From: Lachnoclostridium sp. UBA2905
GTDB taxonomy: Bacteria; Bacillota; Clostridia; Lachnospirales; Lachnospiraceae
NCBI GenBank assembly: GCA_002349525.1
Contig: DEDL01000018.1
Span: 116,988-155,902, forward strand
Direction of reading: 5' to 3'
Length of the DNA: 38,915 bases
Every line of letters starts with the position of its first letter. Within the stretch, counting starts at the first letter, position 1. Shown in pieces: positions 7,995 to 16,062 of this stretch. The notes under the pieces are model-generated. The model saw nothing but the letters and a program-made list of their open reading frames with translations. It ran no database searches and was not told the origin of the DNA. The position numbers were made by a program, and so were the translations under genes.

Positions 7995-9668
7995 ATGAAG
8001 ATTGAAGTGTTGCTTACAGTTGCCGCAATCGTAATATTTTTTGTGGTAAAGGCTGTATATGATTATTTTTATGATAAAAAAAGGCTTGAAACCTATCTGG
8101 CAGAAAGCTTTGGATGTCTTCCGGATTGTGAATACAGGGTCGGAAAGCTCGACTCAATTAAGGCCTTTTATAATATGGATTCTTCTGATGGAGACCTTGA
8201 TGATATTACATGGAATGATCTTGAAATGGATGAACTATATAAAATTCTTAATCACACAAGGTCAGCAATGGGTGAGGAAGTCTTATACAAGCTCCTTAGA
8301 AAACCTGTTTTTAATAAGGATATACTTGACAAAAGAAATAAACTGATTGATTATTTCCTTGAAAATGAAAGTGACCGAATTGCTATAGAAAAAAAGCTTT
8401 CACGCATTGGAAAGGATTCAAAACTTTCTTTTTATGAATATTTTATGTTACTTGATAATGTGAAAAAGGAAACACCGGTAATTCATTATATAATCAATCT
8501 TATCTGGCTTGTGTGTATTGCAGGTCTTTTGTTTAATTATTCCATATTTGCAGGAGTACTTATATTTAATATTCTGTTTTCAATTGGTTCTTATTATAGA
8601 AGAAAAGCCCATATTGAAATGTATTACCATGTATTTAATCAGGTTATTAAAATGCTATACTGTGCTGAGAATATAGGAAAAAGTAATATTGACATAATAA
8701 AGGAGCAGACATCTGTAATAAATGCCTGTATAAAAAAATATAAGGGCTTCAAAAGGAATTCATCCCTTGTGCTTAAGGCGAATGGAGGTAATCTTTCTGA
8801 TATTGTATTTGATTATTTCAGGATGCTTACCCATGTGGACCTGATAAAATTTGATTCCATGCACAGATTTATTATGGAAAATCAGGATACGCTTCTTAAA
8901 ATACATGAAGAAATTGGATATATTGATTTTGTTATTGCCATTGCTTCATTTAGAAAAATGAATGAGAAAAAAGGCTTGTGCATCCCAGAGTTTACTAAGG
9001 AAAAGAGAATTCTTCGGTTCAGTGATGGCTACCATCCTTTTATTGAAGAACCTGTATATAACAGTTTTGATACCAGTAATTGTGTACTGCTTACAGGATC
9101 AAATGCATCGGGAAAGTCAACATTCCTTAAAATGACTGCTATTAATGCGATTCTTGCCCAGACTATTGTTACCGTATGTGCCAAAAAGTACATTTCATCC
9201 TTTTATCATGTTATGACCTCCATGGCACTTACTGATAATATTTTTGGCAGTAAAAGCTATTTTATAGTTGAGATAATGTCACTTAAAAGGATAGTTGATG
9301 CATCACAAAATGAAGATGTTTTATCCTGTATTGATGAGGTACTAAGGGGAACAAATACTATTGAAAGAATAGCAGCATCAAGCGAGATTTTAAGAGCATT
9401 ATCATATACCAATACACTTTGTTTTGCAGCCACACATGATATTGAACTGGCACATATACTTGAGAACTGCTATAACAATTATCATTTTGAGGAAAGCGTA
9501 ACTGAAGATGATGTAGTATTTGATTATAAGATTCATGATGGCTATTCGAAAACCAGAAATGCTATAAAACTTCTTTCAGTACTTGGTTTTGACAGTAATA
9601 TAGTAAATGGTGCTAAAAACATGGCTGCATCATTTGAAAAAAACGGATTATGGGACATATATGGATAA
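7995..9668 (+). CDS. membrane-anchored MutS-family ATPase
   Basis: The 557-aa protein ends in a MutS domain V ATPase: Walker A G368-T376 (GSNASGKST), Walker B with D447-E448 (VLSCIDEVLRGTN) and the downstream AATHD motif (478-482). Residues about 80-330 resemble MutS core helices. It lacks the N-terminal mismatch-recognition domain and has hydrophobic membrane segments instead: about 3-22, and a pair at about 162-200. It belongs to a poorly characterised class of MutS homologues that are unlikely to do canonical mismatch repair. ATG 7995 is preferred over an in-frame TTG at 7971 because AGGAAAG (7985-7991) is its ribosome site. The BofC-like gene follows after 86 nt and may share its transcript. 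Role unknown. Confidence 0.8.
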   Translation: MKIEVLLTVAAIVIFFVVKAVYDYFYDKKRLETYLAESFGCLPDCEYRVGKLDSIKAFYNMDSSDGDLDDITWNDLEMDELYKILNHTRSAMGEEVLYKLLRKPVFNKDILDKRNKLIDYFLENESDRIAIEKKLSRIGKDSKLSFYEYFMLLDNVKKETPVIHYIINLIWLVCIAGLLFNYSIFAGVLIFNILFSIGSYYRRKAHIEMYYHVFNQVIKMLYCAENIGKSNIDIIKEQTSVINACIKKYKGFKRNSSLVLKANGGNLSDIVFDYFRMLTHVDLIKFDSMHRFIMENQDTLLKIHEEIGYIDFVIAIASFRKMNEKKGLCIPEFTKEKRILRFSDGYHPFIEEPVYNSFDTSNCVLLTGSNASGKSTFLKMTAINAILAQTIVTVCAKKYISSFYHVMTSMALTDNIFGSKSYFIVEIMSLKRIVDASQNEDVLSCIDEVLRGTNTIERIAASSEILRALSYTNTLCFAATHDIELAHILENCYNNYHFEESVTEDDVVFDYKIHDGYSKTRNAIKLLSVLGFDSNIVNGAKNMAASFEKNGLWDIYG

Positions 9669-9754
9669 TACTTGAATAATACATGTATATTCTGGCAATA
9701 ATCATAATATTCACAGGACTAATTTTTGTATTTAATCTTAAACCGGAGGATATT

Positions 9755-10165
9755 ATGAAAAGGAAAAATATTACCACAGTAATAATTACGTGTTTTGCAA
9801 TATGTTTTATTCTCATATTGATTGCTGTAGTATATCTTGTAAAATTTGGTAAAGAAAGTACAGATTATGTTAAGCAGAAAAATGTTTCGTTTGTTACTGA
9901 AAAACCAATAAGTACGGATAATATCTATAGCAATATGGAAACAGGTAAAGCCGGTATTTATCATGAGGAATATCCCGGGAGTTATTACGTGCAGTCCCTT
10001 GAAGGTGAGATTGTTGTATATTATGACGATAAGGAGACTGTATATGATTATACCGGAATCAATACGGACTCATTTGGGGAAAATGAGCGCGAGAAACTTA
10101 AGAAGGGCTTTTTTATTGAGGATGAGGAAAGCCTGTATGCATTACTTGAAAGCTATTCCAGCTGA
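9755..10165 (+). CDS. small membrane protein with BofC-like C-terminal domain
   Basis: The 136-aa protein starts at ATG 9755, with GGAGG at 9745-9749 as ribosome site; an upstream in-frame ATG at 9683 lacks one. One N-terminal membrane segment (about 6-28) is followed by an extracytoplasmic tail. The last 55 residues (YYVQSLEGEIVVYYDDKETV, then a region ending LYALLESYSS) resemble the C-terminal domain of BofC. In Bacillus that forespore protein restrains SpoIVB and so the sigma-K checkpoint. The N-terminal BofC domain is absent. The match is by remembered pattern, so a sporulation-checkpoint role is tentative. It lies between the MutS-like gene and a flavoprotein gene, 18 nt from the latter. 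Confidence 0.55.
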   Translation: MKRKNITTVIITCFAICFILILIAVVYLVKFGKESTDYVKQKNVSFVTEKPISTDNIYSNMETGKAGIYHEEYPGSYYVQSLEGEIVVYYDDKETVYDYTGINTDSFGENEREKLKKGFFIEDEESLYALLESYSS

Positions 10166-10183
10166 TCATAAAGGAGCAGATAA

Positions 10184-11515
10184 TTGGATAAATATGATGT
10201 GATAATATGCGGAGCTGGTGCAGCCGGTCTTATGGCAGCATTAGTATTAAAAAGAAAAACACATAATAATGTCAGTATTCTTATACTTGAGCATAAAGAT
10301 AAACCAGGTAAAAAATTGTTGGTTACTGGTAATGGAAGATGTAATTTTGCCAATGACTGCATTGACGAAAAAAGCTTCAGGGGTGAACATCCGGAATTCG
10401 GCTACAATGTGGTTGAAAAATTTGATAAAAAGGCAATGTTTGATCTCTTTTATGATGAGGGAGTTCTTACAACCTCTATTAATGGATATTATTATCCAAG
10501 ATCCCTGCAGGCACAGACTGTTCTTAATATGTTTTTGAAGAACGATAAAAACATTGATAAGTGTATTCACTGCAATGAAAATGTTACAGATATTTCAAAA
10601 AAAGGCAGTTCATTTCGTATTAAGACAGATAAGGGGGAATATGAGGCAGCCTATGTAGTTATGGCATGTGGCGGAAAGGCATTTTCAGTACATGGTTCTG
10701 ATGGGTCCGGCTATGACTTATGTAAGAAGCTTGGACACCATATTACAAGGCTAAGACCGTCTCTTATTGGATTGAAATGTAATGGACTTGATTTCAAGAC
10801 CTGTCAGGGAGTAAGGGCAAAGGGTCGCCTTACATTAAAAAGCAATAATAAAAAGGTTATAAGTGAATATGGTGAAATTCAGTTTGCTGAATATGGCTTA
10901 TCCGGTATTCCTGTATTTCAGATAAGCAGGTATGCATCCTTTTGTCTGGCTGATAAGCATAAAACGGAGATAGTAATAGATCTTGCAAGTGAATATGAGT
11001 ATGAACAGGTAGAACATATTATGTGGAATCTTGTACATAAAAAGAAAAAGAAACTTCCTGAGGTTTTGAATGCTTTTGTGCCGGTAAAACTTGCAATGGC
11101 AATATTAAAAAAAGAAAATATTAATCCTGATACTGCTAAAGCAGACAGAAATATAATACAGACCCTTGCAGGAAATTTAAAAGCTCTTAATGTTAATGTA
11201 ATTGCAGATATGGGTTTTGAAAAGGCGCAGGTTACTGCCGGAGGCGTTGATACAAATGATGTTAAAAATGATACTTTGGAATCGAAAATAAACAGTAATT
11301 TTTATATTATAGGTGAATTGCTTGATGTTGATGGAAACTGTGGAGGATATAACCTTCATTTTGCCTTTGCATCAGCATTTCTTGCAGCATCAGATATATG
11401 TAGAAAGGTTAAGAGTAAAAATGATAATAAATCAGGTCAAAATACAGATAGAAAATATAAAAACACCAAACAGACAGGGAAGGGTATCCAAAGAAGAAAT
11501 AGATCTCATTATTAA
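10184..11515 (+). CDS. HI0933/YhiN-family FAD-dependent oxidoreductase
   Basis: This 443-aa flavoprotein begins at TTG 10184, supported by AAGGAG at 10171-10176 (7-nt spacing) and by the dinucleotide-binding loop right at the N-terminus (IICGAGAAGLMAA, G10-x-G12-x-x-G15). Other family signatures are VTGNGRCNFAN (about residue 46), VMACGGKAFSVHGSDGSGY and the C-terminal DVDGNCGGYNLHFAFASAF. Relatives are annotated as aminoacetone oxidase-like proteins, but their substrates are not established. The last 38 residues are basic and lie in the 95 nt overlapped by the next gene, so the conserved domain ends before the overlap. The gene probably shares a transcript with the following flavoprotein. 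Confidence 0.88.
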   Translation: MDKYDVIICGAGAAGLMAALVLKRKTHNNVSILILEHKDKPGKKLLVTGNGRCNFANDCIDEKSFRGEHPEFGYNVVEKFDKKAMFDLFYDEGVLTTSINGYYYPRSLQAQTVLNMFLKNDKNIDKCIHCNENVTDISKKGSSFRIKTDKGEYEAAYVVMACGGKAFSVHGSDGSGYDLCKKLGHHITRLRPSLIGLKCNGLDFKTCQGVRAKGRLTLKSNNKKVISEYGEIQFAEYGLSGIPVFQISRYASFCLADKHKTEIVIDLASEYEYEQVEHIMWNLVHKKKKKLPEVLNAFVPVKLAMAILKKENINPDTAKADRNIIQTLAGNLKALNVNVIADMGFEKAQVTAGGVDTNDVKNDTLESKINSNFYIIGELLDVDGNCGGYNLHFAFASAFLAASDICRKVKSKNDNKSGQNTDRKYKNTKQTGKGIQRRNRSHY

Positions 11516-13037
11516 TAAGATAGGTAAGAAGTACGGAATTAAAAAATCAGAAATCCGTAAAATAAAGGTCCTAAAAAAATCTCTTGATGCAAGAAAAAGA
11601 CATCAGATTTGTTTTACATATAATGTGGCTCTTAATCTTAAAGGTGAAAATACTGATGACACTCTTGTGAAGCTTAAATATGATCCGGAGAATCAGATGA
11701 GAAATCTCTCACAGGATTCTAAGACTAATATTATAATAACCGGTGCCGGCCCTGCAGGACTGTTTTGTGGATATATACTTTCCGTATGTGGTTTTAAACC
11801 CATTATTATTGAACAGGGAGCCTGTATAGAAGACAGGGTTTTGCAGGTTGAGCAGTTCTGGAAAGATCATAATCTCTTAAATGAATTTTCTAATGTTAGT
11901 TTTGGTGAAGGAGGAGCTGGAACATTTTCTGATGGAAAATTAAATACCACAATTAAAGATAAAAATGGATTTATAGGTTATGTTAAGAAGGTGTTTGCCA
12001 GGTACGGTGCACCTGAAGAAATAGAGTATCTTGATAAACCGCATATAGGTACAGATGAACTTAGAAATGTTATTATTAATATAAGAAAAGCTATAGAAAA
12101 TAATGGTGGTAAGGTTTATTTTAATACTTTTTTGAAGGATATTAATGTATCTGACAAGGGGATTGAAAGCATTAATACGCTTAATGTAATAACAAAAGAA
12201 GAGGAAACAATGCAATGTGACAGGCTCGTTCTTGCCACCGGACACAGTGCAAGAAAAACCTATGCCATGCTTAAGGAATATCTTGATATGGAAAAAAAGC
12301 CATTTGCAGTTGGATTCAGGGTATCTCATCCTCAGAAAACCATTGACAAATCACAGTATGGTAAGGAATATTTTAAATTACCGGCAGCTGATTATAAGTT
12401 AAGATATCATGCATCAAATGGAAGGTCAGTATTTTCATTTTGCATGTGTCCCGGAGGATATGTTGTTAATTCTTCTACTGATAAGGGTGAAATGGTTGTT
12501 AACGGCATGAGTAATCATGGAAGAGACTCTCTTAATGCCAATAGTGCTATTGTTGTTAACGTTACACCAGAGGACTTTCCGGAGGATGATGTACTAGCCG
12601 GAGTCAGGTTCCAAAAAAAGTATGAAAAACTTGCCTATCAGGCAGGAAATGGATGTATGCCTGTGCAGTTTTTAGGTGATTACAAAAAGGATAGTAAATC
12701 AGAAAATATATATGATGATGCTGTTGTAGTAAAGGGAGAGTACACGGAGGCTAACCTGAGAAATATTTATCCTGAATATATTGAGGATGCATTTATCGAA
12801 GGTATGGATTATTTTAATAACATTATTGAAGGCTTTGGTGGTGATAATGTACCCCTTATTGGCGTTGAGACGAGAACGTCGGCACCTGTAAGAATAATAA
12901 GGGATGAAAGCTATCAGAGTAATGTATCTGGTATATATCCCTGTGGAGAGGGTGCAGGTTATGCCGGAGGAATTGTTTCAGCTGCAGTTGACGGAATAAG
13001 AGTTGCTAATGCAATAATTGACAATTTTGTAAGATAG
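11421..13037 (+). CDS. uncharacterised FAD-dependent dehydrogenase (COG2509-like)
   Basis: The 538-aa protein has a short N-terminal domain (residues 1-95, rich in Lys and Ile) before the dinucleotide-binding loop G108-x-G110-x-x-G113 (ITGAGPAGLFCGY). Later signatures include FGEGGAGTFSDGKLNT, LATGHSARKTYAML and, near the C-terminus, GVETRTSAPVRIIRD and GIYPCGEGAGYAGGIVSAA, typical of this NAD(P)/FAD family. ATG 11421 (MIINQVKIQIENI) matches the usual family N-terminus; the frame stays open back to 11313 but the extra residues are not family-like. The start therefore lies inside the 3' end of the preceding flavoprotein gene. Its substrate is unknown. The proB promoter overlaps its last codons. 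Confidence 0.85.
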   Translation: MIINQVKIQIENIKTPNRQGRVSKEEIDLIINKIGKKYGIKKSEIRKIKVLKKSLDARKRHQICFTYNVALNLKGENTDDTLVKLKYDPENQMRNLSQDSKTNIIITGAGPAGLFCGYILSVCGFKPIIIEQGACIEDRVLQVEQFWKDHNLLNEFSNVSFGEGGAGTFSDGKLNTTIKDKNGFIGYVKKVFARYGAPEEIEYLDKPHIGTDELRNVIINIRKAIENNGGKVYFNTFLKDINVSDKGIESINTLNVITKEEETMQCDRLVLATGHSARKTYAMLKEYLDMEKKPFAVGFRVSHPQKTIDKSQYGKEYFKLPAADYKLRYHASNGRSVFSFCMCPGGYVVNSSTDKGEMVVNGMSNHGRDSLNANSAIVVNVTPEDFPEDDVLAGVRFQKKYEKLAYQAGNGCMPVQFLGDYKKDSKSENIYDDAVVVKGEYTEANLRNIYPEYIEDAFIEGMDYFNNIIEGFGGDNVPLIGVETRTSAPVRIIRDESYQSNVSGIYPCGEGAGYAGGIVSAAVDGIRVANAIIDNFVR

Positions 13038-13047
13038 TGGGTATAAT
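13018..13047 (+). promoter_or_regulatory. sigma-A promoter of the proline operon
   Basis: TTGACA (13018-13023) and TATAAT (13042-13047), both perfect hexamers, are 18 bp apart. The -35 lies within the final codons of the preceding flavoprotein gene. Transcription would begin near 13054, about 27 nt before proB. Confidence 0.85.
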
Positions 13048-13080
13048 ATTTGAAGATTACAGGAAGAGGACTTATATATT

Positions 13081-13884
13081 ATGAATAAATATCGTGAACT
13101 TATAAAAGATAAAAAGAGAATTGTTATTAAAATCGGAACAACAACTATTACACACAATAATACAGGTGAGCTGGATCTTATGAAGCTCGAAAAGCTTATA
13201 AGGATTCTTACAAATATTAGAAATCAGGGGAAGGAAGTTGTTCTTGTATCTTCAGGTGCAATTGCAGTGGGACGTCAGGCAATAGGTCTTCAGGAGAGAC
13301 CAAAGGAACGTTCAGTTAAGCAGGCATGTGCGGCAATTGGACAGTCAAGACTTATGATGGTATATCAGAAGCTTTTTTCAGAATATAATCAGATGACAGC
13401 ACAGGTTCTTATGACAAAGTATACAATTGAGAATGAAACATCAAGACAGAATGCCCATGCTACATTTATGGAGCTTCTTAATATGGGTGTTATACCTATT
13501 GTTAATGAAAATGATACTGTTGCAACAGACGAGCTTGATTTTGGCGATAATGACACCTTGTCCGCCCTTGTTGTACAGTTAATTCAGGCTGATCTTCTGA
13601 TTCTTTTGTCAGATATCGATGGTCTTTATTCTGATGATCCACACAATAATCCTGATGCAAAATTTATCTCTTATGTTGACAAGCTTGATGATAAGCTGTT
13701 AAGCATGGCTAAGGGACCAAGCTCAGGTGCCGGTACAGGAGGAATGGAAAGTAAGCTTTCAGCAGCAACAATTTCTGCAGAAGCCGGAGCTGATATGATT
13801 ATAGCTAATGGAGAAGACATATTTGTTATTGAAAGACTGATTGCCGGTGAAGAAATTGGTACTTATTTCCATATTGGCAGGTAA
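13081..13884 (+). CDS. proB: glutamate 5-kinase
   Basis: ProB phosphorylates glutamate to gamma-glutamyl phosphate, the first step of proline synthesis; ProA (14741-15991) takes the product. The 267-aa protein is an amino-acid-kinase fold with IVIKIGTTTIT at the N-terminus, VSSGAIAVGRQA, the glutamate-site segment VNENDTVATDELDFGDNDTL and the GGMESKLSAA loop. It stops after the kinase domain and lacks the C-terminal PUA domain of the Escherichia coli enzyme (367 aa); short forms are common in Firmicutes. It heads a four-gene operon with a consensus promoter 5' of it, and AGGAAGAGGA is the ribosome site. Feedback inhibition by proline is likely from the family but not visible here. Confidence 0.96.
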   Translation: MNKYRELIKDKKRIVIKIGTTTITHNNTGELDLMKLEKLIRILTNIRNQGKEVVLVSSGAIAVGRQAIGLQERPKERSVKQACAAIGQSRLMMVYQKLFSEYNQMTAQVLMTKYTIENETSRQNAHATFMELLNMGVIPIVNENDTVATDELDFGDNDTLSALVVQLIQADLLILLSDIDGLYSDDPHNNPDAKFISYVDKLDDKLLSMAKGPSSGAGTGGMESKLSAATISAEAGADMIIANGEDIFVIERLIAGEEIGTYFHIGR

Positions 13885-13922
13885 TTGAGAAATATAAAAA
13901 TAGTGGAAAGCAGGTAACATTA

Positions 13923-14138
13923 ATGAATGATAATGATATAAAGAGAATTAATGAATTATTTCATAAGTCAAAGTCAGTGGGACTCACAGAAGAAGAAAAA
14001 ATTGAACAGGCCACTCTTAGAAAGGCATATATTGAAAGTATCAAGAAAAATGTCCGTTCTTCTTTAAGCAACGTTTCAGTTGTTGAAAAGGATGGTTCCA
14101 TTACTAACATGAAGGATATAATCAATAAGAAAAAATAA
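13923..14138 (+). CDS. DUF896 (YnzC-like, UPF0291) small protein
   Basis: The 71-aa protein has the family's helical hairpin (INELFHKSKSVGLTEEEKIE) followed by RKAYIESIKKNVRSSL and a basic tail. Bacillus homologues such as YnzC fold as a short helical hairpin; no biochemical role is established. It sits 38 nt after proB and 1 nt before the cyclo-ligase gene, so it is almost certainly translated from the proline operon mRNA. Highly charged, no membrane segment. Confidence 0.9.
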   Translation: MNDNDIKRINELFHKSKSVGLTEEEKIEQATLRKAYIESIKKNVRSSLSNVSVVEKDGSITNMKDIINKKK

Positions 14139-14139
14139 T

Positions 14140-14754
14140 ATGACCAAATTTGAAATTCGCAAATATATGAAAGAAAAAAGGGAGCATTTATCAGAGGAAC
14201 TTATAAAGTTAAGTTCAGAAAAAATGGCTGAAAATATTATTAAAAGTCATATTCTTGATGATAGTATTGCAAATGTACTATTATTTGCTCCTTATAAAAA
14301 TGAACCTGATATGTATATTATTCATCAGGTGCTTAAAGAGAAAATGCCTGATATAGCATATGGATATCCAAGAGTAAGGTCTGATAAAAAGGGTATGGAC
14401 TTTTTCAGGGTAGATGATATATCTGAACTTGAAGCCGGTTATATGGGTATTCTGGAGCCGGAGGCTGATGAGAGTAAGCTTATTGATATAAGATGTGCTG
14501 TAAAGCAGAATCAAAAAACCATTATTTTTTTTCCGGGACTTTGCTTTGATGACAAAGGCAACAGAATAGGATATGGCGGGGGATTTTATGACAGATTCTG
14601 TGATATATACAAAGATTTAAGTGATAAAGTAATTAAAGCCGGCATATGTTATGATTTTCAGGTGATAGATTCAATTGAAAATATCAGAGAGGAACATGAT
14701 GTCAGGATGAATATAATAATAACTGAAAAGAGGGGTATTTATGAATCTGAATGA
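14140..14754 (+). CDS. 5-formyltetrahydrofolate cyclo-ligase
   Basis: The enzyme uses ATP to convert 5-formyl-THF to 5,10-methenyl-THF, recovering folate from a storage form that inhibits one-carbon enzymes. The 204-aa protein has the N-terminal EIRKYMKEKREHLS segment and the signature GNRIGYGGGFYDRF (about residues 144-157), which binds ATP and the folate. Its ATG begins 1 nt after the DUF896 stop, and its end overlaps proA by 14 nt, indicating translational coupling. The E. coli homologue is ygfA/fau; no link to proline synthesis is known, so the operon membership may reflect growth-rate co-expression. Confidence 0.93.
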   Translation: MTKFEIRKYMKEKREHLSEELIKLSSEKMAENIIKSHILDDSIANVLLFAPYKNEPDMYIIHQVLKEKMPDIAYGYPRVRSDKKGMDFFRVDDISELEAGYMGILEPEADESKLIDIRCAVKQNQKTIIFFPGLCFDDKGNRIGYGGGFYDRFCDIYKDLSDKVIKAGICYDFQVIDSIENIREEHDVRMNIIITEKRGIYESE

Positions 14755-15991
14755 AATTGGAGCAAAAGCAAAAAAAGCATCTTACCTTATGGCAGGCCTT
14801 GGAATAAGCTCAAAAAATGAAGGACTTATGGCCGTATGTGATGCCCTTACTGATGAAAAGAATATAGATCGTATGCTTTTAGCAAATGATACTGATATTA
14901 AAAATGCTGTAGCTGCCAACATGAAGGAGTCTCTTGTTGACAGATTAAGACTTACAAAGGACAGAATACATGGTATGGCTGAGGGTATCAGACAGATTAT
15001 TAGTCTTGATGATCCTGTTGGCGAGGTTATTAATATGAAGCCTCGTCCAAATGGTCTCCTTATTGGTAAAAAAAGAGTTCCTTTAGGAGTAATTGGAATT
15101 ATATATGAATCCAGACCTAATGTTACAGCAGATGCATTTGGTCTTTGCTTTAAAACAGGAAACAGTGTTATTTTACGTGGTGGAAGTGATGCTATCAATT
15201 CCAATAAAGCAATTGTATCAATTATAAGAGAAACACTTTCCTCTAAAGGTCTTCCAGAGGATTCAATATTATTAATTGAAGATACAAGCAGGGAAACTGT
15301 AACCCGGTTTATGAAGCTTGATGAATATGTTGATGTCCTTATTCCACGTGGCGGAGCCGGACTTATTAAGTCAGTTGTTAATAACGCAACAATCCCGGTA
15401 ATTGAAACAGGTACGGGAAACTGTCACATATATGTAGATGAATCTGCTGATATTGATATGGCTGTCAGAATAATTGAAAATGCAAAAACACAGAGACTTG
15501 GTGTATGTAATGCCTGCGAATCTCTTGTTATACATAGCAGTATCCTTGAACAGGTTCTTCCGCTTATTGAGGAAAATCTTAAGTCACATGGTGTGGAGCT
15601 TAGAATGGATGAGAGAGCATTATTTGTGTGTCCTGATAATGCAAGTGCTACTGAAGAAGACTACAGTACAGAGTACCTTGATGCCATTATATCTGTGAAG
15701 ACAGTTGATTCAATAGATGAGGCTGTTGAGCATATCAACCGTAATAATACAGGTCATTCTGAGTCGATTATTACAAATGATTATAATAATTCAAGATATT
15801 TTCTTGATAAGATTGATGCAGCTGCTGTATATGTCAATGCGTCAACAAGATTTACTGATGGTTTTGAATTTGGCTTTGGGGCTGAAATCGGTATCAGTAC
15901 ATCAAAGCTTCATGCCAGAGGACCAATGGGCTTAGAAGCACTGACTACTATCAAATATGTTATATACGGAGACGGTCAGATCCGTGAATGA
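14741..15991 (+). CDS. proA: gamma-glutamyl phosphate reductase
   Basis: ProA reduces gamma-glutamyl phosphate with NADPH to glutamate semialdehyde, the second step of proline synthesis after ProB. The 416-aa length is standard. Visible signatures are PLGVIGIIYESRPNVTADAF, the GGSDAINSN loop, LIPRGGAGLI, and the catalytic cysteine in GVCNACESLVIH; the C-terminal part has TRFTDGFEFGFGAEIGIST. GAGGGG 5 nt upstream serves ATG 14741. Its TGA stop is immediately followed by the alaS promoter -35, so the operon and alaS are separate units without a terminator between them. Confidence 0.97.
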   Translation: MNLNEIGAKAKKASYLMAGLGISSKNEGLMAVCDALTDEKNIDRMLLANDTDIKNAVAANMKESLVDRLRLTKDRIHGMAEGIRQIISLDDPVGEVINMKPRPNGLLIGKKRVPLGVIGIIYESRPNVTADAFGLCFKTGNSVILRGGSDAINSNKAIVSIIRETLSSKGLPEDSILLIEDTSRETVTRFMKLDEYVDVLIPRGGAGLIKSVVNNATIPVIETGTGNCHIYVDESADIDMAVRIIENAKTQRLGVCNACESLVIHSSILEQVLPLIEENLKSHGVELRMDERALFVCPDNASATEEDYSTEYLDAIISVKTVDSIDEAVEHINRNNTGHSESIITNDYNNSRYFLDKIDAAAVYVNASTRFTDGFEFGFGAEIGISTSKLHARGPMGLEALTTIKYVIYGDGQIRE

Positions 15992-16020
15992 TTGACAAAT
16001 AATTTGTAATTAACTATAAT
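15992..16020 (+). promoter_or_regulatory. consensus sigma-A promoter of alaS
   Basis: TTGACA (15992-15997), 17 bp, TATAAT (16015-16020): a perfect consensus promoter directly abutting the proA stop codon. The leader would be only about 36 nt, too short for the T-box riboswitch often found before clostridial synthetase genes. Confidence 0.88.
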
Positions 16021-16062
16021 AATAGTTTATAAGAATATGTCGTAAGTTTAGGAGGAAAAGTC

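Noticed and set aside
7995..9668. Canonical mismatch-repair MutS
   Set aside because: It is far too short, lacks the mismatch-binding domain, and is membrane-anchored.
14782..15204. 140-codon open frame on the minus strand
   Set aside because: It lies entirely opposite the conserved proA sequence; no ribosome site or recognisable fold.
16021..16062. T-box riboswitch before alaS
   Set aside because: The leader is only about 36 nt and has no GGGTGG core or terminator.
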